Origin: Bog-473 sp963741995
GTDB lineage: Bacteria > Actinomycetota > Acidimicrobiia > Acidimicrobiales > RAAP-2
Reading direction: 5' to 3'
Assembly (NCBI GenBank): GCA_963741995.1
Contig: CAVUKI010000006.1
Location: 259,115-323,114, forward strand
DNA: 64,000 nt
The notes under the pieces were generated by a model. The model was not told the DNA's origin. It did no database searches and saw nothing but the letters and a program-made list of their open reading frames with translations. Both the position numbers and the translations under genes were made by a program. Positions within the stretch are counted from its first letter, which is position 1, and each line of letters starts with the position of its first letter. Below are positions 50,727 to 59,198 of this stretch, in pieces.

Positions 50727-51937
50727 CAGCCCAAGGCGAAGGCCGCGTGCAGGGTGCGGACGGCCCGTTCGACATCGTCTTCGGACACGATGCACGAGGT
50801 CCGGATGGTCGAAGTCGAGATCATGTCGATATTGATCTCCTCGTTGGCCAGCGTCTCGAACATGGTGGCGGCGATCCCGGGGTGCGACTTCATGCCGACC
50901 CCGACCAGCGAGACCCGGGCCACGTCGGCGTCGGCCGTCACGCCCGATGCGCCCAGTTCGTCGGCATGCTCCTGCGAGGTCTCCACCGCCACGGGCAGGT
51001 CGGCCGTCGGGACGGTGAACGAGATGTCGGTCGTGCCGTGGGTGGACGTGTTCTGCACGATCATGTCGACGTTGATCGACTTGTCGGCCAGGGCGCGGAA
51101 GAGCCGGGCCGCGACGCCGGGCCGGTCCGGGACACCGCTGACGGTGACCTTGGCCTCCGAGGTGTCGTGGGTCACTGCGGTGACGACCGCTTCTTCCATG
51201 CCTGCATCCTCCTCTACCACCCAGGTGCCGGGCTCCCAGGTGAAGCTGCTCCGTACGTGCAGCGGGACATTGTGGTTCCGGGCGAACTCGACGGCGCGGA
51301 GCATCAGGACCCGCCCGCCGGTGGCCGCCATCTCGAGCATCTCCTCGAAGGAGATCCGGTTGATCCGGTGTGCCTCGGGCACGATCCGGGGGTCCGCCGT
51401 GAACACCCCGGTGACGTCGGTGTAGATCTCGCAGGCGTCCGCGTCCAGGACGGCGGCCAGCGCCACGGCAGTGGCATCGGACCCGCCGCGGCCCAGGGTG
51501 GTGATTTCGCGGGCGGCCGAAACCCCCTGGAACCCTGCCACGACCGGGACCTTCCCGGCGCCCAGCGCGTCGCGCAGCCGGTCGCCCTTGACCTCCCGGA
51601 TCTTGGCCCGGGTGTGGTCCTCGTCGGTGATGATGCCCACCTGGCTCCCGGTGAACGACGCCGCGTCCACGCCGAGGTCGGCGAGGGCCATGACCAGCAG
51701 CGCCATGGTGATGCGCTCCCCGGTGCTCACGAGCATGTCGTACTCGCGGGGCGGCTGGGTGGCGCTCACGGAGTTGGCCAGGTGAATGAGGTCGTCGGTG
51801 GTCGTGCCCATGGCGCTCACCACGGCCACCACGTCGGTGCCCTGCCGGCGGGTTCGGGCGATGTGGTCGGCCACGGCGCGGATCCGCTCGGCGTCGCCGA
51901 CCGAGGTACCCCCGAATTTCTGGACGACCAGTGGCAT
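50726..51937 (-). CDS. lysC: Aspartokinase
   Basis: This 403-aa enzyme phosphorylates aspartate, the first step to lysine, threonine, methionine and diaminopimelate. The N-terminal kinase domain starts VVQKFGGTSVGDAERI and has VTGVFTADPRIVPEAHRI. Two ACT domains follow (VTVSGVPDRPGVAARLFRALAD and VSLVGVGMKSHPGIAATMFETLA) that bind feedback inhibitors. A TAGCCT box (51945-51950) ends 7 nt before the ATG, again suggesting a leaderless mRNA. asd is not adjacent. Confidence 0.95.
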   Translation of the reverse strand: MPLVVQKFGGTSVGDAERIRAVADHIARTRRQGTDVVAVVSAMGTTTDDLIHLANSVSATQPPREYDMLVSTGERITMALLVMALADLGVDAASFTGSQVGIITDEDHTRAKIREVKGDRLRDALGAGKVPVVAGFQGVSAAREITTLGRGGSDATAVALAAVLDADACEIYTDVTGVFTADPRIVPEAHRINRISFEEMLEMAATGGRVLMLRAVEFARNHNVPLHVRSSFTWEPGTWVVEEDAGMEEAVVTAVTHDTSEAKVTVSGVPDRPGVAARLFRALADKSINVDMIVQNTSTHGTTDISFTVPTADLPVAVETSQEHADELGASGVTADADVARVSLVGVGMKSHPGIAATMFETLANEEINIDMISTSTIRTSCIVSEDDVERAVRTLHAAFALG

Positions 51938-52083
51938 CCGGACGAGGCTACAGACTGCGGACGCGCCTGCTCACCCCCGGTGGCCTGCGGACCCGCCCCG
52001 GGCGGCCTGGCGGCCTGGCGGCCGGCCTCTCATCGCGGTGGGCGATCCGAGACGGCCCCCCGGATTGGGTAGGGTCTCGGGCC

Positions 52084-52914
52084 GTGCCCAGCGACAAGAG
52101 AGCCCGCCAACGCGCGGCCCGGGAAGCGCGGCTGGCCGCCGAGGCCCAGAGCCACAAGCGCCGCAAGCAGATCCGGAACGGCGTCATCGTCGTGGTCATC
52201 GCCGCGGTGATCGTCGGGATCGTCTTCCTGGTCTCCGGCAACAACAACCCCGCCCCCAAGTCCAAGGCCGGCACCACGACGACAACGGCCGCCGGGAAGG
52301 GCGCCGACGCCACGCTCCAGGCCCAGGCGAACGAGGTGGCGGTGAAGGCGGGTTGCCCGGCCAGCACGAAGACGACGGTCAACACGCAGAAATACTCGTC
52401 GGCGCCGGCCAGGACGATCGACACCTCCAAGACCTACACGGCCACCGTGGTCACGACCGCCGGGACCTTCGACATCGCGCTCGACGCCAAGACCTCGCCC
52501 GTCACGGTCAACAACTTCGTGTTCCTGGCCGAAAAGGGCTACTACCACTGCGTGATCTTCCACCGCGTCATCCCGCAGTTCATGGACCAGACGGGTGACC
52601 CGACGGGCACCGGTGACGGTGGCCCCGGCTACACCATCCCCGACGAGAACCCGCCCAAGGCGGCCAACGCGGCGCAGCAGTACCCGCTCGGCTCGGTGGC
52701 CATGGCCAACACCGGTCAGCCCAACTCGGGCGGCAGCCAGTTCTTCATCGTCGCCGGGCCCCAGGGCGAGTCACTGCCCAACACGTACGCTCTCTTCGGG
52801 TCCGTGACCTCGGGCATGAGCGTCGTCGAAGGAATCAACGCGCAGGGCTCGGCTCAGGGCGTCCCGCCCGACGTGACCCAGCGCATCATCTCAGTCACCA
52901 TCCACGAGAGCTAG
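52084..52914 (+). CDS. Membrane-anchored cyclophilin-type peptidyl-prolyl isomerase
   Basis: This 276-aa protein has a basic N terminus, one membrane helix (about 34-54), a Thr/Ala linker and a cyclophilin domain facing outside. Cyclophilin motifs are VNNFVFLAEKGYYHCVIFHRVIPQFMDQTGDPTGTG and GSVAMANTGQPNSGGSQFFIV, with the catalytic Arg in FHRV. Helps fold exported proteins. GTG 52084 is preceded by TAGGGT 8 nt upstream, suggesting a leaderless mRNA. A cytoplasmic-type homologue follows 10 nt later. Confidence 0.92.
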   Translation: MPSDKRARQRAAREARLAAEAQSHKRRKQIRNGVIVVVIAAVIVGIVFLVSGNNNPAPKSKAGTTTTTAAGKGADATLQAQANEVAVKAGCPASTKTTVNTQKYSSAPARTIDTSKTYTATVVTTAGTFDIALDAKTSPVTVNNFVFLAEKGYYHCVIFHRVIPQFMDQTGDPTGTGDGGPGYTIPDENPPKAANAAQQYPLGSVAMANTGQPNSGGSQFFIVAGPQGESLPNTYALFGSVTSGMSVVEGINAQGSAQGVPPDVTQRIISVTIHES

Positions 52915-52924
52915 GACCACCCCC

Positions 52925-53482
52925 ATGGCCACACCGACACCCCCCGAAGCCGACGGCTCGAGCCCGCAGCAGCGCAAGTTCGACGAAGAGCCGCCGATGC
53001 TCATCGACACCGACAAGCGCTACGTGGCGACCATGGTCACCTCCCACGGCACGATGGTCATCGCGCTCGATCCGCTGGCCGCGCCGAAGACCGTTAACAG
53101 CTTCGTGTTCCTGGCGCGCTACCACTACTACGACGGCATCGTGTTCCACCGCATCATCCCGGGCTTCGTGCTCCAGGGCGGCGACCCGACGGGGTCGGGC
53201 TCGGGCGGCCCGGGCTACCGCTTCGCCGACGAGCTCCCGGCCGAGGGGCGGTACAAGGTCGGTTCGCTGGCCATGGCCAACGCGGGGCCCAACACCAACG
53301 GCAGCCAGTTCTTCGTGATCAGCGGTCCCGACGGGGTGCGGCTGCCGCCGCTGTACGCGCACTTCGGCGAGGTCGTGACCGGGCTCGACGTCGTGGAGAA
53401 GATCAACAACGTGGGCAGCCGCTCCGGGACGCCGACCGAGCAGGTCGTGATCGAGAGCGTCACCATTGAGGAAAAGGACTGA
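52925..53482 (+). CDS. Cyclophilin-type peptidyl-prolyl isomerase
   Basis: This 185-aa soluble cyclophilin has no signal or membrane segment. Motifs are VNSFVFLARYHYYDGIVFHRIIPGFVLQGGDPTGSGSGGPGYRF and LAMANAGPNTNGSQFFVISG. Closely related in layout to the membrane-anchored gene before it and probably in the same operon. Its start ATG 52925 lies 10 nt after the previous stop. Confidence 0.92.
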   Translation: MATPTPPEADGSSPQQRKFDEEPPMLIDTDKRYVATMVTSHGTMVIALDPLAAPKTVNSFVFLARYHYYDGIVFHRIIPGFVLQGGDPTGSGSGGPGYRFADELPAEGRYKVGSLAMANAGPNTNGSQFFVISGPDGVRLPPLYAHFGEVVTGLDVVEKINNVGSRSGTPTEQVVIESVTIEEKD

Positions 53483-53497
53483 CCCACTCCGGGGGCC

Positions 53498-54184
53498 TCA
53501 GCCCTCGAGTGCGCCCAGCCCTTCGGTCTGCAGGCCGCCGACGAAGACGGCCGGCGTCCCCACACCCTCAGAGCGCCAGGCACCCTGGCCGACCCGGATC
53601 AGCGCGGTCCGGGCCGGGAGCGCCACGACCGGCAGCGCGGCCGGCGCCATCGCCACCGTGCGCTCGAGCTTCTGCCCGTGGGCATCGTCGTGCTCATCGC
53701 CGAAGTGGGGGACGACCGTGAACGTGTCCACCAGGCCCAGCCCGAGCGTGAGCGCGCCGCCGCGCGGGTCGGCCATGGGGTCAGTGAGCACCATGGCCCC
53801 GGCCCCGGCTCCGGCCACCACGGCGCCGCCGGCGAAGGCCTGCAGGAGCGCCTCGAAGACAGCGGACCGCTTGAGCACGGCGCGCAGGTGCAGCGGCGAC
53901 CCTCCGGAGAGGTAGATGAAGCGGGCGCCGGCCAGGGTGGCGGCCATGCCGGCGTCCTCGGACGAGGCCCGGTCCACCACCATGAGGCCCTCCACCTGGG
54001 CCCCCAGCGGCTCGAACCACTCGGCCGCCCGCAGCACGACCCGCTCGGGGTGCTGGTAGGCGGCGGCCGTCGGCAGGACCATCACGTCGGTCCCGCCCGA
54101 GGCGGCCAGCAGGGAGGCGTCGAAGGTGCAGCCCTCGGTCCATTCGTCCCCCCCGACCAGGGCCAGCGTGCCGGACGTGTCCAT
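53498..54184 (-). CDS. Peptidase S51/cyanophycinase-fold protein lacking the catalytic serine
   Basis: This 228-aa protein of the class I glutamine amidotransferase-like fold has the S51 family pattern: TLALVGGDEWTEGC, VMVLPTAAAYQ, ARFIYLSGGSPLHLRAVL. In active S51 peptidases the nucleophile sits in G-x-S-A-G-A. Here the segment is VVAGAGAGAM with Gly127 where Ser is expected. The His region VVPHFGDEHDD is kept. So peptidase activity is doubtful; a binding or other role is possible. Divergent from hbd with an operator-like palindrome between. Confidence 0.72.
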   Translation of the reverse strand: MDTSGTLALVGGDEWTEGCTFDASLLAASGGTDVMVLPTAAAYQHPERVVLRAAEWFEPLGAQVEGLMVVDRASSEDAGMAATLAGARFIYLSGGSPLHLRAVLKRSAVFEALLQAFAGGAVVAGAGAGAMVLTDPMADPRGGALTLGLGLVDTFTVVPHFGDEHDDAHGQKLERTVAMAPAALPVVALPARTALIRVGQGAWRSEGVGTPAVFVGGLQTEGLGALEG

Positions 54185-54235
54185 GGCGCCACTCTTGCAC
54201 GCCCGACACCCCCGTCTCCCGCTTCGACGCCCGCG

Positions 54236-54252
54236 GTTACCGGCCGGTAAAC
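54236..54252. promoter_or_regulatory. Palindromic operator upstream of hbd
   Basis: The central TTACCGGCCGGTAA (54237-54250) is a perfect 14-bp palindrome, and the wider 17-mer resembles the one at 48903-48919. It overlaps the likely -10 box of hbd (TAAACT, 54248-54253), which lies 8 nt before the ATG. This is a good position for repression of a leaderless hbd-ecm transcript. Confidence 0.55.
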
Positions 54253-54261
54253 TCGCCGCCC

Positions 54262-55116
54262 ATGTCGATCACACGGGTGGGAATCATCGGTTCGGGCATC
54301 ATGGGCGCGGGCATTGCCGAAGTGGCGGCCGCCAACGGGCATGACGTCGTCCTGCGCAGCCGGAGCACGGAAGGCGCCGACGCCATGAAGGCGGGCCTGG
54401 CCCGCTCGCTGGCCAAGCAGGTGGAGAAGGGTAAGCGCACCGAGCAGGAGGCGGCCGAGATCGCGGGCCGCGTCAGCGCCACGACGCACCTGGGCGAGCT
54501 GGTCGACGTCGACCTGGTCGTGGAGTCGGTCGTCGAGGACCTCGGTGTGAAGAAGGACCTGTTCGCGGAGCTCGACAGCATCTGCAAGCCCGACACGATT
54601 CTGGCCACCAACACCTCGACCCTCCCGGTGGTCGAGATGGCAATGGCCACCAAGCGCCCCGACCTGGTGTGCGGCATCCATTTCTTCAATCCGGCGCCCG
54701 CCATGGCGCTGGTCGAGGTCGTGCGGCCGATCACCGCCAGCGACGCCACCGTGGCCGCGGCGGTCGCCTTCGCCAGCGCCTGCGGCAAGGACCCCGTCGA
54801 GGTGAAGGACCAGGCCGGCTTCATCGTCAACGCGCTGCTGTTCCCGTACCTCAACAACGCGGTGCGTCTGCTCGAGCAGGGCGTGGCGACCAGGGAGGGC
54901 ATCGATGCCGCCATGAAGGGCGGTTGCGGCTTTCCCATGGGCCCTTTTGCCCTGCTCGACCTCGTGGGTCTCGACACCTCGCTGGCCATCCTGGATGCGC
55001 TCTACGAGGAGTACCGCGACCCCAACTACGCCGCCGTCCCGCTGCTGCGCCGCCTGGTCACCTCCGGTCAGCTCGGCCGCAAGACCAAGAAGGGCTTCTA
55101 CGACTACAGCCGCTAG
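54262..55116 (+). CDS. hbd: 3-hydroxybutyryl-CoA dehydrogenase
   Basis: This 284-aa NAD(P)-dependent enzyme interconverts acetoacetyl-CoA and 3-hydroxybutyryl-CoA. The Rossmann loop is VGIIGSGIMGAGIA. The catalytic His is in CGIHFFNPAPAMALVEVV. The C-terminal domain has GFIVNALLFPYLNNAVRLLEQGVATREGIDAAMKGGCGFPMGPFALLDLVGLD. Probably leaderless, with the -10 box inside the palindrome. The mutase gene follows 66 nt downstream on the same strand. Confidence 0.93.
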   Translation: MSITRVGIIGSGIMGAGIAEVAAANGHDVVLRSRSTEGADAMKAGLARSLAKQVEKGKRTEQEAAEIAGRVSATTHLGELVDVDLVVESVVEDLGVKKDLFAELDSICKPDTILATNTSTLPVVEMAMATKRPDLVCGIHFFNPAPAMALVEVVRPITASDATVAAAVAFASACGKDPVEVKDQAGFIVNALLFPYLNNAVRLLEQGVATREGIDAAMKGGCGFPMGPFALLDLVGLDTSLAILDALYEEYRDPNYAAVPLLRRLVTSGQLGRKTKKGFYDYSR

Positions 55117-55182
55117 CGGCGCGGCCAGGGTGCAGAACCCGGCAGAATGGCGGTGCGCCCCACTCGTCTGGAGGTGATGGGA

Positions 55183-57180
55183 ATGGCTGACGACTCGCAG
55201 CGTGACGCGCCGTGGGTGATGCGCACCTACTCGGGCCATTCGACGGCCCGCGCCTCCAACGAGCTGTACCGCACCAACCTGGCCAGGGGGCAGACGGGGC
55301 TCTCCATCGCGTTCGACCTGCCCACCCAGACCGGCTACGACCCTGACTCCCCCGAGGCGGCCGGCGAGGTCGGCAAGGTCGGCGTCCCCGTGGCCCACCT
55401 GGGCCACATGAAGGAGCTGCTCGAGGGCATCCCCGTCGAGGACATGAACACCTCCATGACGATCAACGCCACGGCGGCGTGGTTGCTCGGGCTCTATGTG
55501 GCCCACGCGCAGGACAAGGGCGTCGACCCGGCGCTGCTCGCCGGCACCACGCAGAACGACATCGTCAAGGAGTACCTCAGCCGCGGCACGTACATCTTCC
55601 CGCCCGGGCCGAGCCTGCGGCTCACCGTGGACACCATCGCCTACACCGTGCGCCAGGCGCCCAAGTGGAACCCGATCAATGTCTGCAGTTACCACCTCCA
55701 GGAGGCGGGTGCGACCCCGGTGCAGGAGATCGCCTATGCGCTGGCCACCGCCATCGGCGTGCTCGACGGTGTGCGCGCCTCGGGCAAGATCGAGGACGCC
55801 GAGCTGCCCGCCGTGGTCGGTCGCATCAGCTTCTTCGTGAACTCCAGCGTCCGCTTCGTGGAGGAGACCTGCAAAATGCGGGCCTTCAACCAGATGTGGG
55901 ACCGCATCTGCCGTGAGCGTTACGGGGTCGAGGACCCCAAGCTCCGCCGCTTCCGTTACGGCGTGCAGGTCAACTCTCTCGGGCTGACCGAACAGCAGCC
56001 CGAGAACAACGTGCAGCGCATCGTCCTCGAGTCGCTCGGCGTCACGCTGTCCAAGAGCGCCCGGGCCCGGGCCATGCAGCTGCCGGCCTGGAACGAGGCG
56101 CTCGGGTTGCCGCGGCCGTGGGACCAGCAGTGGTCGCTGCGCATGCAGCAGGTCCTCGCCTTCGAGACCGACCTGCTCGAGTACGGCGACATCTTCGAGG
56201 GGTCGGTGGTCATCGAGGCCAAGACGGCAGAGCTCGCGGAAGCCGCTGCCGCCGAGCTGGCCGACGTGGAGGCGCTCGGCGGGGCCTTCGAGGCGATCGA
56301 CGAGCTGAAGAACCGGCTCGTGCGCAGTCAGGCCGAACGGGTGCGGCGCATCGAGTCGGGCCAGCAGAAGGTCGTCGGCGTCAACTGCTTCACCGAGACC
56401 GCGCCGTCCCCGCTCGTAGGCGACGGCGAGATCGACAACGTCCTCAAGGTGGACCACAAGGTCGAGGCGGAACAGATCGTCGAAGTGGAGCGCTGGCGGA
56501 CCGATCGTGACGGGGCAGCGGTGCGCGCCGCGCTGGACGAGTTGCGGCGGGTGGCGGAGGACGATGGCCCAGGCGGCAACATCATGAAGGCGACGATCGC
56601 GCTGGCGCATGCCGGGGGCACGACGGGGGAGTGGGCCGGGGCGCTGCGCGAGGTCTTCGGCGAGTTCCGCGCGCCCACCGGCGTCAGCGGCGGCGTGGGC
56701 CGGCGCGGCGACGACCAAGGCATGGAACCCGTCCGCCTGCGCACCAGGGCGCTGGCCGGGCGCACGGGCGGACCGCCACGCTTGCTGGTGGCCAAGCCGG
56801 GCCTCGACGGGCACTCCAACGGGGCCGAGCAGATCGCGGTGGCGGCCCGCGACGCCGGGTTCGAGGTGATCTACCAGGGCATCCGGTTGACGCCGGCCCA
56901 GATTGTGGCGGCCGCCCTCGACGAGGACGTCGACATCGTGGGGCTGTCCATTCTCTCCGGCTCGCACCTGGAGCTGGTGCCCGACGTGCTCGACCGCTTG
57001 CGCGCCGCCGGGAGCACGGCCGCAGTCGTGGTGGGCGGCATCATCCCGCCCGACGACGCCGAACTCCTCATGGGCAAGGGCGTGGCGTCGGTCTACACGC
57101 CCAAGGACTATTCCTTCGACCGCATCATGGAGGACCTGGTGTCGTTGGCCGAGCGCCAGCGCGCCGCCACTCCCGCGTAA
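55183..57180 (+). CDS. ecm: Ethylmalonyl-CoA mutase (coenzyme B12-dependent)
   Basis: This enzyme of about 665 aa converts ethylmalonyl-CoA to methylsuccinyl-CoA. The N-terminal barrel starts PWVMRTYSGHSTARASNELYR and includes GLSIAFDLPTQTGYDPDSPEA, NTSMTINATAAWLL and EYLSRGTYIFPPGPSLRL. The B12-binding domain has KPGLDGHSNGAEQIA, where the DxHxxG motif carries the axial His, and GLSILSGSHLELVP. The single-chain layout and this B12 motif match Ecm/MeaA rather than methylmalonyl-CoA mutase. ATG 55183 is chosen because GGAGGT lies 7 nt upstream; in-frame ATGs at 55147 and 55177 are less likely. Works with ccr and mce. Confidence 0.92.
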   Translation: MADDSQRDAPWVMRTYSGHSTARASNELYRTNLARGQTGLSIAFDLPTQTGYDPDSPEAAGEVGKVGVPVAHLGHMKELLEGIPVEDMNTSMTINATAAWLLGLYVAHAQDKGVDPALLAGTTQNDIVKEYLSRGTYIFPPGPSLRLTVDTIAYTVRQAPKWNPINVCSYHLQEAGATPVQEIAYALATAIGVLDGVRASGKIEDAELPAVVGRISFFVNSSVRFVEETCKMRAFNQMWDRICRERYGVEDPKLRRFRYGVQVNSLGLTEQQPENNVQRIVLESLGVTLSKSARARAMQLPAWNEALGLPRPWDQQWSLRMQQVLAFETDLLEYGDIFEGSVVIEAKTAELAEAAAAELADVEALGGAFEAIDELKNRLVRSQAERVRRIESGQQKVVGVNCFTETAPSPLVGDGEIDNVLKVDHKVEAEQIVEVERWRTDRDGAAVRAALDELRRVAEDDGPGGNIMKATIALAHAGGTTGEWAGALREVFGEFRAPTGVSGGVGRRGDDQGMEPVRLRTRALAGRTGGPPRLLVAKPGLDGHSNGAEQIAVAARDAGFEVIYQGIRLTPAQIVAAALDEDVDIVGLSILSGSHLELVPDVLDRLRAAGSTAAVVVGGIIPPDDAELLMGKGVASVYTPKDYSFDRIMEDLVSLAERQRAATPA

Positions 57181-57478
57181 GCCGCGCCATCTCTCTCCAG
57201 GTCACCGCCACGGCGCCGAGCGCAATGGCCTGCACCCGGAGCGCCTCGGGCACGTCGTAGTGGTTCAGCGCCGCCGAACGCCGGTGGCGCTGGTAGCCCC
57301 GGGGCGGGATCCCGAGCGCGGCGGCCATGGCGTGCAGCTCCTCGGGATCGTCAGCCAGCAGGTGAGACCAGCGGTCAGTGCGGTCACGCACCGTCGCCCG
57401 CTGGCGCCAGTCGTCGACGTAGACGGTCAGCCGCGGGCCCAGGGTCGGTTCCGGCTCAGCGGCACGGGCTTGTTCCAC
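57125..57478 (-). CDS. DUF4031-like small protein
   Basis: This protein of about 117 aa has the DUF4031 pattern: LTVYVDDWRQRATVRDRTDRWSHLLADDPEELHAMAAALGIP, then a RHRRSAALNHYDVPEALRVQAIALGAVAVTWREMARL core. Its function is unknown. The start is uncertain: GTG 57478 is proposed, inside the accE frame, and an alternative is GTG 57547. It overlaps accE by 52 nt and runs antiparallel over the last 56 nt of ecm. A frame break joining it to accE cannot be excluded. Confidence 0.6.
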   Translation of the reverse strand: MEQARAAEPEPTLGPRLTVYVDDWRQRATVRDRTDRWSHLLADDPEELHAMAAALGIPPRGYQRHRRSAALNHYDVPEALRVQAIALGAVAVTWREMARLTREWRRAGARPTTPGPP

Positions 57479-57645
57479 CAGCGACCGCTGAAGCGCCACG
57501 TTTCGTGCGCCGGGTTGTACTCGTCGGCCGGGGCCGGGCGGGGCCACGCCAGCTGCACGGCCGCGGTGATGGCGGCCAGCACGGCGGGGTCGGGGACGGG
57601 CCGGTCTCGCAGGGTCAGCTGGTCCTCGGCGACGGGGAGCGTCAC
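57427..57645 (-). CDS. Acyl-CoA carboxylase epsilon subunit-like protein
   Basis: This 72-aa protein starts at GTG, overlapping the pccB stop by 4 nt (GTGA). It contains PDPAVLAAITAAVQLAWPRPAP and ends near WRFSGRWW, similar to the small AccE subunits that enhance actinobacterial acyl-CoA carboxylases. Such proteins are short and weakly conserved, so the position directly after the beta subunit is the main support. Confidence 0.6.
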   Translation of the reverse strand: MTLPVAEDQLTLRDRPVPDPAVLAAITAAVQLAWPRPAPADEYNPAHETWRFSGRWWNKPVPLSRNRPWARG

Positions 57646-59198
57646 AGCGGTACGTTGCCGTGCTTGCGCCGGGGCAGCTCTTCGCGCTTGGAGGCGAGAA
57701 TGTCGAGGCTGCGGTTGATGACGGCGCGGGTGTCGGCCGGGGAGATCACGTCGTCGATGTAGCCGCGCTCCGCCGCAATGTACGGGTTGGCGTAGCGCTC
57801 GGTGTACTCGTCAATCAGCTCGGCCCGTCGCCGCACCGGATCGGCCGCCTCGGCCAGCTCGCGCCGGTAGACGATCTCGACGGCACCGTTGGGGCCCATC
57901 ACGGCCAGTTCCGCCGAGGGCCAGGCGAAGGCCAGGTCGGCGCCGATCGACTTCGAGTTCATGACGACGTAGGCGCCGCCGTAGGCCTTGCGGGTGATGA
58001 TCTGGATCCGCGGCACGGTCGACTCGCAGTAGGCGTACAGGAGCTTGGCGCCGTGTCGGATGATGCCGCCGTACTCCTGATCGGTGCCGGGCATGAAGCC
58101 GGGGACGTCCACGAACGTGAGGAGCGGGATATTGAACGCGTCACACGTCCGCACGAAGCGCGACGCCTTCTCCGACGAGTCGATGTCGAGCACGCCGGCC
58201 AGCACGGCCGGTTGGTTGCCCACGATGCCGACGACGCGGCCGTTCATGCGCGCGAAGCCGCACGTGATCGACATGGCCCAGTGCCGGTGTACTTCCATGT
58301 ACTCGCCGTCGTCGACGACCGCCGTGATGATGCGCTTCATGTCGTAGGGCTGGTTGGGCGACGTCGGCAGGAAGTCGATGAGCTCGGTGACCTGGCGGTC
58401 GGGCTCGTCACCGCTCACCTCGAGCGGCGGCTCCTCCAGGTTGTTGGAGGGGAGGAACGAGAGCAGGTGACGCACGTCGTCGAGGCAGGCCTTCTCGTCG
58501 GGCGAGACGAAGGTGGCCACCCCGGACTTGGTCGCGTGGCTCATGGCGCCGCCGAGCTCTTCGAGGGTGACGTCCTCGCCGGTGACCGTCTTCACCACAT
58601 CGGGGCCCGTGATGAACATGTGCGAGGTGCCCTGCACCATGAAGATGAAGTCGGTCATGGCCGGCGAGTAGACGGCGCCGCCGGCGCAGGGCCCGAGGAT
58701 CACGCTGATCTGTGGGATCACGCCGGACGCCGCCACGTTGCGATGGAAGATGCCCCCGTAGGAGTGCAGCGAGACGACGCCCTCTTGAATCCGCGCCCCG
58801 GCGCCGTCGTTGAGCCCGATCATCGGGACCCCGGTGGAGGCGGCCAGGTCCATCACCTTGTGGATCTTCTCGGCGAAGACCTCCCCCAGGGCACCGCCGA
58901 AGACGGTGAAGTCCTGGCTGAAGATGCAGACCCGTCGCCCGTCGATGGTCCCGAAACCCGTGACCACGCCGTCGGTGTAGGGCCGGTTGTCCTCCAGGCC
59001 CATGCCGTGGGCCCGGTGCCGGGCCAGCATGTCGAGCTCCTGGAAGGAGCCCTCGTCGAGCAGGTACTCGATCCGCTCCCGCGCGGTCAGCTTCCCCTTG
59101 GCGTGCTGCTTCTCGACCGCACGGGGGCTCCCGGCGTGGAGGGCCTCGTTCTTGCGTTCGGCCAGGTCGGCCAGGCGTTCGGCCATGGAGTGTTCCAT
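57642..59198 (-). CDS. pccB: Acyl-CoA (propionyl-CoA type) carboxylase beta subunit
   Basis: Carboxyltransferase subunit of about 518 aa that moves CO2 from biotin to acyl-CoA. The N-terminal half has GKLTARERIEYLLDEGSFQELD, ARIQEGVVSLHSYGGIFHRNV and GPCAGGAVYSPAMTDFIFMV. The C-terminal half has FVDVPGFMPGTDQEYGGIIRHGAKLLYAYCEST and RKAYGGAYVVMNSKSIGADLAFAWPSAELAVMGPNGAV. The start is set at 59198 (MEHSMAERL), with TAGCCT 7 nt upstream (59206-59211), as at lysC. The biotin-carrying alpha subunit is not in the window. Propionyl-CoA made by the ethylmalonyl-CoA pathway is a likely substrate. Confidence 0.93.
   Translation of the reverse strand: MEHSMAERLADLAERKNEALHAGSPRAVEKQHAKGKLTARERIEYLLDEGSFQELDMLARHRAHGMGLEDNRPYTDGVVTGFGTIDGRRVCIFSQDFTVFGGALGEVFAEKIHKVMDLAASTGVPMIGLNDGAGARIQEGVVSLHSYGGIFHRNVAASGVIPQISVILGPCAGGAVYSPAMTDFIFMVQGTSHMFITGPDVVKTVTGEDVTLEELGGAMSHATKSGVATFVSPDEKACLDDVRHLLSFLPSNNLEEPPLEVSGDEPDRQVTELIDFLPTSPNQPYDMKRIITAVVDDGEYMEVHRHWAMSITCGFARMNGRVVGIVGNQPAVLAGVLDIDSSEKASRFVRTCDAFNIPLLTFVDVPGFMPGTDQEYGGIIRHGAKLLYAYCESTVPRIQIITRKAYGGAYVVMNSKSIGADLAFAWPSAELAVMGPNGAVEIVYRRELAEAADPVRRRAELIDEYTERYANPYIAAERGYIDDVISPADTRAVINRSLDILASKREELPRRKHGNVPL

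Noticed and set aside
54082..56967. Minus-strand open frame of 961 codons across hbd and ecm
   Set aside because: It covers two clearly real plus-strand genes and shows no domain or start signal.
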